Below, piece by piece: positions 55,993-64,000 of a stretch of DNA of 64,000 nucleotides. The stretch's first letter is position 1. Every line of letters starts with the position of its first letter. The stretch is from contig JAWZSP010000001.1 in the NCBI GenBank assembly GCA_034401135.1, positions 2,232,001 to 2,296,000 of the forward strand, given 5' to 3'. The translations under genes were made by a program, and so were the position numbers. This stretch comes from Volutella citrinella (Eukaryota; Ascomycota; Sordariomycetes; Hypocreales; Nectriaceae). A model generated the notes under the pieces. That model searched no databases and was not told the DNA's origin. It saw only the letters and a program-made list of their open reading frames with translations.

Positions 55993-57672
55993 TTAAAACC
56001 ACTCACCACCGAGCCATCGGGTGAAGAAGTCGGACGAAGCCTTGGGCTGGTCCATGGGCACCATGTGGCCGGCGCCATAAATCTGCATAAAGGTGAAGTT
56101 GCCGCTCGACTTGACCTTGCCGTACTCCTTGCCAGAGGTGGTGAGAGGCTTGATCTCGGCCTTGTTGAAGGCAGCGTGGCCAGGCCACTCAAGGGCGTTG
56201 GTCCAGGCCTGGTTGCCGAGCCAGTTGCAGATGAAGTCGGCATCACCAGCGTAGATGAGCACTGGGATCTCCTCCAGGACCTGGGGCACAAGGTGGTGGT
56301 AGGGCTGCATCCAGTCACCAGCAAAGAGGAAGTTGCGGTTGATGTCCATGTTGCAGCTGTCATAGTTGTCAACCTCCACGCCAAGGGCCTCCTTGACGTT
56401 GTCCTGGTTGAGGTAGTCGGCGATGTAACCCAGTCCAGAGTAGCACAGGTTGGAGCTATCCTCGCACTTGCCGCGAATGTCATAGACGTTCTGGCCAGTA
56501 CGCTGGTAGGGACCCATCATGGCGTTGTTGCAGTAAATGCTAGCGGGAACGCAAGACCAGGCACTGCCCGAGTCGTAGCACTGCTTGATGAGGGCCTGGC
56601 AGCGGGGCAGAGCGCTATCCATGGAATCGCACTCGCTCTGGCTCAGGACAGAAGGATAGCCGCCTTCGCCACATGCCATGGGTCGGTAGTAGCCGTACTG
56701 GGTGTAGCCATCGGTAAGTCCGTTGCCGATCAAGACACTCTTGAGGTTGATGTTTCGGTCCTCGTGAGAAAGAATCTCTGAGGCGAAGACGGGGATGTAG
56801 TGACCAGCATACGACTCGCCAGCAATGTGGAAGTCCTGCTTAGCATACTCGGGGAACTGGTGGAAGAAGAGGGTGAGGAGGGCGTAAATGTCCTTGCCCG
56901 CAGCGACAGTGTTGCTCACAGAGTCGCCACTGTAGGAGAATCCGACATTGACGGGCTGGTCAAGGAAGATGACGGAAGCATTGTTGTTCCAGGACTCGGC
57001 GTTGTTGACAAGCTGGAGCTTCTTGTTGACAGAGGACGGACCAAGCTCGAGGAAGAGACCAGTCAAAGAAGAGCATCCAGGGCCACCATTGAGCCAGAGG
57101 ACAACAGGATCGTTCTTGGGGTCGTTGCGGGACTCGAAGAACCCTGCATCGATTAGTCAGTGATGTCATGGCTAGCGGCGTTGGGTCTTGTGCTTACAGT
57201 AGAAAAGGTGCTTGTCCTCCTCGTCATCATCGAGGTAGCCACTGTATTGCTTGACCTTGTCGACGCCCAGCTTAGAGGGGTCCACCTTCTTGGTTCGCAG
57301 CTTGAAGTTTTCGAGCTTGCCGCCGACTTCCCGGTGCTTCTCGCCGTTCTTCTCGGTCCAGAGAGACTGGACATCGGAGCCCTTGACGATGTGGTCCCAG
57401 TGGCTGTCAGGCCGGCGGGTGCTCTTCTTGGGCTTGGGGCCCATGGCCTGCTTCTTGAAGGCATCGACGGCATCGGGAACAAGCATCGAGATCTCGTCCC
57501 AGACAGCCTTGGCCTCGGACGTGAATTCACCGTAGGCCTTCTCGAGGGGCTTGGTCCACGAGTTCAGGTCGAAGTCGACGGCGGGCTTGCCGCCGCCCAT
57601 GACCTTCTGATCCTGAAGGCCGACTGCCGACGAGGCCGCGCCCAGGACGAGGGCCGAAGTTGACAGGCGCAT
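55993..57672 (-). CDS. cpyA: Carboxypeptidase Y, vacuolar serine carboxypeptidase
   Basis: Two exons (57672-57198 and 57143-55993; GTAAGC donor, 54-nt intron) give 541 residues. It starts with a signal peptide ([18 protein letters not shown]) and a propeptide of about 120 residues, then the mature S10 peptidase. The oxyanion block NGGPGCSS is present near 178. The catalytic Ser is S269 in GESYAG, the Asp lies in GDADF (459-461) and the His at 518 in [11 protein letters not shown]. The splice joins TAC-T|GG to make [11 protein letters not shown]. It cuts C-terminal residues of peptides in the vacuole. Yeast sorts CPY with a QRPL propeptide motif; I do not see an identical motif here. Many cysteines in the mature part fit the disulfide-rich fold. 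Confidence 0.93.
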
Positions 57673-59395
57673 GATGGATGGTTTGGATCCGACAATGCTT
57701 ATTTAATCCAAAGAGTGATTCAATGGCGAGATGTAGTCAATCGTAGGAGTTGATGAGTGTGAGAGGTTATGGATGATGGATGATGGGAGGAGGGAAGAGC
57801 GCGAGCGGAGCACAGCAGCGACGTAATATGGGCAGGCTGAAACTGGGGAGAGCTCCACTGCCCAGGCAACCTGGAGGGAGCATGACCTCAGAAGCCCAGG
57901 CCCATTCACCCCGCGGTACCCCGGCCAGACCGACTAGCACAAGCGCACCAAATTCTAATGGGGAACTGTTAGTGCGGAATCCGGCTTGCGTGGCTCCTGC
58001 CTTGATGTGCAAGGTACGGCGGCGGCTAAACGTGGATAGCTCCACTTTGCGCTGATAACGTGACGCCTAAGCTGGACCTTGATGGATGAGTCGGCCAGAT
58101 AAGACTAGGGACCAATGCAATGCCAGCGACTCATTCCCGGGCCGTCTCTCAATCGGCAAGCCCAGGGCGTTTGTTGCAGGGCCTGTTTCAACTTACCGCT
58201 CACAATACAAGTCAATGCATCTCTGTCATCTCGGGAGGAAGCTATCTTGATCACATCAGGCCGCGAGATGGCCAGGCACATGACGTAAGTGAGGCTCACT
58301 CTTGCATCGTAGTGCGTCTCTCCGCCGAGGCTACCGCTGTGAGACATGGCTTGCTCCGTTTCCGCAAGACAGGGGACAGATCCGGTGGTGGTTGCAATTT
58401 ATGCAAGAAATGTGCAGAAAGCTGCTACGGTTTTTAGGTGCAACATCTTTGTTTGACTACTGGTGTGCATGCAATTCGTTGGATAAAATTGCCTTCATCT
58501 TTGCTTCCTTTCGCCCCATGAACCAAACACAACTACATACGTGCAGAACGACTAAATGTTCATACGACATTCTGCAACTTGCGATAGTTCATTGCTCCTC
58601 TTGCTAGCTACAGCCTCACTTCCATAGGACTCTTCTCCTTTAGCCACCAGACTACCCTGCACCTTCGATGTTTATCAGTCTTAAACAGGTCATGCATTTT
58701 CTTCGTCGTGCTTTCACCAAGTACGAGGCTTGGAGGGCATTTTTTCATGCTATGTTGCTGTTGATTCTCGGAGTTCCCTGGATACGTTATGTTCTGGCCA
58801 CTCTCCCTGATTGCTTCAAAGATTTTTCATGCCATCCGCCTGGATGCGCCAAACTCCCCAGACGTTAAGGGTAAAATATCATGACAAGGCATGTAGTGCA
58901 TTGCCGTTCATATATCTGATGATATCATGTCGGCTCACTTTCGCAGAACTGCTTGAGGCCAAGAACTTACTTCTTGAGGTGGTACTACGCTGCGCTCTAC
59001 TTTAGTGGCGTCTAAAGAAAATGGTAATCTGCATCATGGCCATTTACGTAGTAAGACGATAAACTATCATAGTGACCTTTAGAGTCATAATGACCCATCA
59101 GTACTAGCAGCCGGTCTGCCTTGTGGTTGCTCTGGTGGTGGTGACTCAAGAGGTGAGCCGAAAAGGTGGGGGATTTTGGGCCCGCAGGAAATTCCCTGCC
59201 TGATGGCGGGGTTGGAAAAAGTCCCGTCATGCTTCTGATGGCAATGCCAAACCCGCCCTTGAAAACTCGAATGTACCGCAATATTAAACGACCAGACGAC
59301 CAGACGACCAGACGCAAGCGCATGCCTTTTAGTCCTCCCACCTAATCCTCACGAACCGCTCCCCCTCCACATCCGCACCAACAGACTCGCCCACC
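57673..59395. promoter_or_regulatory. Divergent promoter region, carboxypeptidase Y and SDO1
   Basis: About 1.7 kb between divergent starts. A three-copy 8-nt repeat lies close to SDO1. No gene supported. Confidence 0.4.
59288..59314 (+). repeat. (ACGACCAG)3 tandem repeat upstream of SDO1
   Basis: Three perfect 8-nt units and a partial fourth, about 85 bp before the SDO1 start. Confidence 0.9.
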
Positions 59396-60325
59396 ATGTC
59401 CCGCATCAACCAGCCCATGTCCCAGATCCGTCTGAGCAACGTATCCATGGTGCGCCTGAAGAAGGGAAAGAAGCGCTTCGAGATCGCCTGCTACAAGAAC
59501 AAGGTCACCGAGTGGCGCTCCGGCATCGAGACGGACCTCGACAATGTGTTGCAGATTCCAAACGTCTTCCTCAACGTCTCCAAGGGCCAGACAGCACCTC
59601 GCGAGGACCTCGACAAGGCCTTTGGCAAGGGCAAGTCCACCGACGACATCATCCTCGAGATCCTGAAGAAGGGTGAGATGCAAGTAGGCGAAAAGGAGCG
59701 CGCCGCGCAGCTGGAGCGTGTGCACAACGAGGTCATCAGCATCATCGCCTCCAAGCTCGTCGACCCTCGGACGAAGCGCGTGTACACGTCGGGCATGATC
59801 GAGAAGGCACTCGACATGCTGAGCTCCCAGGCGCACGCCAACACTGGCGACAAGAGCGCAGGAGGGAGCGCCGCCGGGACGCCCGCGACGGGCGACGACG
59901 GCGAGGCCAAGCCCCGGGCCAAGGATCACATCTGGACTGGTGTCACCACCACCAAGAGCGCAAAGAGCCAGGCCCTAGAGGCCATGAAGGCCCTGGTCAC
60001 TCACCAGCCCATCCCTGTGGCAAGGGCTCGTATGAGGCTGCGTATCACCTGCGGCACTAGCGCCCTGAAGCAGGCCGTCAAGGCCCCCAAGGGAGCGTCA
60101 AAAGACGACGACGGAGAGCAAAAGGCGTCTTCGGGCACGGTCAAGGACAAGATCCTCAGCTATGTTGAGCAGGTCGAGAGCCAAGACGTCATGGGGTCCG
60201 AGTGGGAAGTGGTTGGATTCGTCGAGCCCGGAGCATTCAAGGCCTTGTCTGATTTCATCGGAAACGAGACCAAGGGTCAGGGGCGTGTAGAGGTGTTAGA
60301 TATGGCCGTCACGCACGAAGAATAA
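59396..60325 (+). CDS. sdo1: Ribosome maturation factor Sdo1 (SBDS)
   Basis: A single exon of 309 residues. Sdo1/SBDS releases Tif6 from pre-60S subunits with the GTPase Efl1 in the cytoplasm. Residues about 10-100 form the N-terminal FYSH domain (RLSNVSMVRLKKGKKRFEIACYKNK and EWRSGIETDLDNVLQIPNVFLN). The central helical domain follows (DIILEILKKGEMQVGEKER...), then a low-complexity Gly/Ala insert at about 150-180, and the C-terminal domain (HQPIPVARARMRLRITC). It is longer than yeast Sdo1 (250) mainly through that insert and a second Lys/Asp-rich one near 225-245. The start has good context (CACCATGTC). It faces the S18 gene 274 bp away. Confidence 0.93.
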   Translation: MSRINQPMSQIRLSNVSMVRLKKGKKRFEIACYKNKVTEWRSGIETDLDNVLQIPNVFLNVSKGQTAPREDLDKAFGKGKSTDDIILEILKKGEMQVGEKERAAQLERVHNEVISIIASKLVDPRTKRVYTSGMIEKALDMLSSQAHANTGDKSAGGSAAGTPATGDDGEAKPRAKDHIWTGVTTTKSAKSQALEAMKALVTHQPIPVARARMRLRITCGTSALKQAVKAPKGASKDDDGEQKASSGTVKDKILSYVEQVESQDVMGSEWEVVGFVEPGAFKALSDFIGNETKGQGRVEVLDMAVTHEE

Positions 60326-60599
60326 ATAGCAAATACATGATACCCACTACGAGACGCATTACACCCGCTAGGCGCACACCCAAGCGGGATGACAATAACA
60401 GACAAAGTTCAATCTGCAAAATACGCTTCAAGACGCCCATAGTATACTTTATGTGAATGCTTTTTGATTCGTGACTCTGACCTAGAGTACAGCCCTAACT
60501 AGCTGAATATGCCGCAAAGCAATCCTCTGAATATGCTCAGAAAAGATGGAGAAACCAGCCGTCACGCCTGTCCACCCAATACCAACACCATTGTATAGT

Positions 60600-61284
60600 T
60601 TAACCACCCTTCTTCTTGGAGACACCAACGGTTCGGCCACGGCGACCGGTGGTCTTGGTGTGCTGACCACGGACACGGAGGCCCCAGTAGTGTCGGAGAC
60701 CACGGTGAGCGCGGATCTTCTTGAGGCGCTCGAGATCCTCACGGAGCTTGGAGTCGACGCCGTTGGCAAGAATGTGCGAATCCTTGCCGTCGACGATATC
60801 ACGCTGTCGGTTGAGGAACCAGGTGGGGATCTTGTACTGGGTAGGGTTCTGGATGATGGTGACGATTCGCTCGAGCTCTTCGGAGGTGAGTTCACCGGCG
60901 CTGCAGAGAATTGTTAGTCCTGTGCCGGCTGGATCGGATGGCTCTGTGCCTGCTTGGTGGGGAGAAAATCGTACCGCTTGTTCAGGTCGACATCGGCCTT
61001 CTTGCAGACCAAGTTGGAGTATCGGCGACCGACACCCTTGATCTTGGTCAAGGCGTACATGACCTTCTGCTTACCGTCGACATTGGTGTTGAGAAGACGG
61101 AGAATCTGGTCGTGCGGTTAGCACCCCGAACGGAGCATTTTCTTTTCGCGACGGTCGAAAATTCAGGGCGAGCGCCGGCACGACAACGCAAGCCAGCGCA
61201 GCGACGCCGAGAGGACCGAGTGATGCAGCAGCGAGTGTGACTTACGAACTGGAAGTTCGACTTCTCTCCCGAGACGAGCGACAT
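60600..61284 (-). CDS. rps18: 40S ribosomal protein S18 (uS13)
   Basis: Three exons on the minus strand (61284-61246, 61105-60975, 60900-60600) with 140-nt and 74-nt introns give 156 residues, the usual size. Exon 1 reads [13 protein letters not shown], then [20 protein letters not shown] and [19 protein letters not shown], and the last exon ends [15 protein letters not shown]. All blocks match uS13, which sits at the head of the 40S subunit near the P-site tRNA. The donor sites are GTAAGT and GTACGA. Short first exons with an intron right after the start are typical for fungal ribosomal protein genes. It is convergent with SDO1. Confidence 0.95.
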
Positions 61285-62473
61285 GATGGGCAACTCTTAC
61301 CGGTCGTTGCCGTTGCTCGTTAAGATTCGATGTTCCGGGTGGAAGTAAGAAGGCGGAGATCTGGAAAGCCCTACTTGAGGTGGTGAATTTTGCCTGTGGG
61401 GGCAGGAGTAGGGCAAGAATGGTGCGCACTAACTCGTGTAAGTCACGTGAATTTCAACCGAATACAGTAAATTAGCTTTACGCACTGTTTCTGACACTGT
61501 ACGCTGGATGCTCTGCTTTGCGCTTTCGTGCCAAAGTCACCATTGACTTGATTCTGATTAGTCCGTAGAATATTCAGTAGTGCTACGATAACGCGCTTGT
61601 ACGTGGTATGCCAATTTGCTGATGGGTGTATCATACTGCGTCGGATTTACGATCTTCTCTCAATGCACGCTCGCCCAAATACAATTGCCCAGACCGAAGC
61701 AAGGTTCACTCAGATCTCAAATCGATGGATACATTCAGACCCGATACATGAGCTTCTTGCATAGACGGTTTGGCTCAGTCTATATGGTGGGCCATGCTGC
61801 AGTTATTCTGTCGTAGCTGAGATGCCCAGGTGAATGTGATGAATACTGGCACTGTAGTCGCCGAGGAGACGGTGCACTAACAGTGGGCACCCTGGACGAA
61901 TCTGTTGGCCCAGAAAATTTTTGACCATTGGCCTCGACTCTCCTTGCTCAATCCACGAAACTCCCACAGAGGGGTTCGTTGCCTCGCACCAAGAGTACCC
62001 AAGCTCACGCGTTTGGTCGTAGCTGTCATGAAACCATTCGCAGAAACGGTAAGTCCATGTAGTCGCATTGATCTCCCAGTACTAGTCTACCGTCTTTTGC
62101 CACTGCTCGATCAGTCAAGTCGTAACGACTGATCTTGAGCCGGATGCCAGCACTTGTGCTGCTATAAGACAAGAATAAGCACCTACAACGCTTTTTGAGT
62201 ACGGGATCTCTAGAACTTTCCTAGTGGAGACACCCGTAATTTATCTGTTGTTACATTTCGCCCATTTCGCCCAATCTGAAATGGACTCTGATGGTGGTGC
62301 CACTCGCACGCCCTCGCACAAGGTCTGAGCACCATCATCTCTTGAATCCTTTTCCATCCCAGGGATGCTATGCTCGTCAATCCATCTTCATATTAATGCC
62401 AACATCCACGACCTTCAAGGGCATACCGGGAACTTGCGGTAAAATGCTGTGTGGTTTTCAATCCTCCATCAAG
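61285..62473. other. Intergenic region upstream of S18
   Basis: About 1.2 kb between two minus-strand genes. It is slightly A/T-richer than its neighbours; no gene supported. Confidence 0.5.
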
Positions 62474-63524
62474 TCATCCTAGATGCACTGTCAGCACACA
62501 AGTGGCAATGTTCGCAAGAACTGGTCGTACCTCCTCAGGCTTCTGCAGTTGAGAAGAAAGAAGCTCGGCTAGGCAAGCTCTATCGGTCTCGGCGGCCAGG
62601 TTGACACTCCGAGCATGTGCATGGTGAACAGAGACTTTCTCCAGGCCGCGGAGCATCAACAGTTGATCCAAGCCCAAAGCATCAGTGATCCTAATGTTTC
62701 GATATACAAGCGGGAAGAAAGTCTTCCTGAGGCTTGCACGTTCATCGAGGTGCGCAAGAGTGGATTTGGAAATCGTGAGCTTCAAGTTCTCGAGCTTGAG
62801 GCACCCCGCCAGTCTCTTGAAAGCAGACACAGAGTTCGGGCCGCACCAATGAACGCTGATGTTTCGTACGTTTTGTCTGAGAGATTGATTGCCTTTGAGA
62901 TGGGATTCAAGCTCACAGCAGCACCTGAAGCGAACGGTCTTTCGCCGGAAGAAAATGCGGAAGAAATCCTCGTAGAGGGCCGGACCCAGTGACGATGGGA
63001 GCTGCTTCATTTGAGGAGACTGGAGGGTAAAGTCACGCACGATGTTTGGACAGTTACACGAGGGGTCCTTGATGGCCGGCTTGATTCGCTCGCACCGGAA
63101 AACGTTGTCCACCATCAGCTTCATGATGGCATCTCGGACCTCCATCGGCAGTCGCATAAAGGGGAACCCAGGGGCCGGCAGAGGTTTGTCAAGAGGAGTG
63201 TTAGTGGACGGACATGTGGTTTGAGGAGGTTGGAGGATACAAACCAGCGATTTCCAGAATCTCAGTACACATCTCGATGATTTCAACGCAAGATTTGATC
63301 TCCTCTGGCTCCCTCTTGATTATGTCCGCGCACTTGGAGATGGTATTGGCGATGGCCGCTCGGCGTTTTGGGCTGAGACGAACCAAGCGCCCTAGTTCTT
63401 CGCCGTCTAGGCTGCCCTGGTGGTAGGAATCGAGGGCCTGCAATAGAGTCTGAATGTTCTTCGACAAGCCATATCGCAAGTGAACGGCTCTGGATTTCAG
63501 AGAGTACCAGCTCTTGTTGGACAT
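62474..63524 (-). pseudogene. F-box-like hypothetical locus, reading frame split (possible pseudogene)
   Basis: Two consecutive minus-strand frames look like one gene. The first (63524 to 63201, from MSNKSWYSLKSRAVHL) is a helical region of about 95 residues ending EILEIAG before a stop. The second (downstream, about 63157-62474) has an F-box-like start, FMRLPMEVRDAIMKLMVDN, and a Leu-rich body, perhaps weak leucine repeats. Between them a GTTTGT donor at 63244 and a good CACTAAC branch sequence suggest an intron, but no AG follows until well inside the second frame, and using that AG does not keep the frame. Either the intron is unusual, the gene lost its acceptor, or these are two genes. 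The earlier Met at 63812 is a less likely start. Family assignment is weak. Confidence 0.4.
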
Positions 63525-64000
63525 TTTCTCGATCGATCGAGGAAGACAGCTGGAAGCAGCAACCGGTGAAAGGAAAGGATCGTCTTTATCGCGGGCGTCA
63601 TGCAGTAGGTAGACGGCAGTGAATAGCGGTTGTGATGAATACCGTGGCGAGGCCCTCGCGGCTTCAGGCAGTACACGGTTAATCGAAAGCAAATGTTGTT
63701 GACACCACGGAAGTTTTGTAGATGAAGGCCAGTGGACTCCGTCGAGGAATTTTTTGAACGCCTGTTGGCAGCTGGTGCTGGTTGTCTGTGCCTTCCTCAG
63801 TCTTGTGTTCATAACCCGACGCGGCAGTTGGCAGCTGGCAGTGCTAGGTTGTCAGTGGCGCCTGAGCACATAAACCACACGAAAGATGCCGTGGCATGGA
63901 CAGTCACTGAACAAAAGATCGCTCGATCAAGTTGAAAAGAATGTTCATCCTGATGTGTATTGAACGCCGTGTCTAGTCTCTAACCTATAATCGCGACCAG
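63525..64000. other. Right edge, upstream of the split locus
   Basis: Presumed promoter of the split locus. The first frame stays open to 63812. Nothing else supported before the window ends. Confidence 0.4.

Noticed and set aside
56065..56781. Plus-strand open frame of 238 codons
   Set aside because: Antisense to carboxypeptidase Y; hydrophobic shadow composition.

Overview
The window is eukaryotic nuclear DNA from a filamentous ascomycete, most likely a sordariomycete and probably of the order Hypocreales. The reasons are short introns (about 48 to 180 nt) with CTAAC/CTGAC-like branch sites, ascomycete-specific families (Erf2, New1, a hyphal GT2 glycosyltransferase, a fused CnxABC-type MoaA-MoaC protein, vacuolar carboxypeptidase Y), and gene-sized intergenic spaces with no sign of operons. 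The genus cannot be fixed from the sequence alone. I see no transposon, rRNA, tRNA or CRISPR array, and no secondary-metabolite cluster.

Layout, left to right. The 3' end of phosphoserine phosphatase (1-176) faces a small predicted mitochondrial membrane protein of unknown function (672-1236, minus). Then come the DHHC palmitoyltransferase ERF2 (2467-4490, plus) and the ABC-F translation factor NEW1 (5690-9106, plus). A cell-surface group follows: a GT2 glycosyltransferase (9812-12542, minus), a membrane-anchored GH16 glucanase (15050-16545, minus) and, divergent from it, a predicted GPI-anchored fasciclin protein (17837-19143, plus). Next is an orphan disordered protein with a PP1-docking RVxF motif (21007-22866, plus). 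PET100 (23474-23811, plus) and a TACO1/YebC homologue (24012-25026, minus) are convergent; both are tied to cytochrome c oxidase biogenesis. LAA1/HEATR5 (25387-31669, plus) shares a short promoter with the TACO1 homologue.

The second half holds a two-RRM RNA-binding protein (34367-36211, minus), the WDR8/WRAP73 spindle-pole WD protein (37920-39618, minus), the divergent molybdenum-cofactor gene cnxABC (40498-42621, plus), a gene-free 5.8 kb stretch, a FYVE-finger protein (48437-49471, plus), an ELO fatty-acid elongase (50836-52260, minus), another gene-free 3.7 kb stretch, carboxypeptidase Y (55993-57672, minus), the ribosome-maturation factor SDO1 (59396-60325, plus), ribosomal protein S18/uS13 (60600-61284, minus) and a possibly broken F-box-like locus (62474-63524, minus).

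The most interesting points come from gene structure. Three of the 22 introns I could place appear to be GC-AG. The cnxABC intron, if retained, ends the MoaA half exactly at a Gly-Gly C-terminus followed by a stop, which recalls the splice switch known for human MOCS1. The fourth GT2 feature of note is a 62-residue final exon that a simple reading-frame scan would miss. All exon boundaries were placed by eye from splice consensus and family conservation; no transcripts or searches were available.
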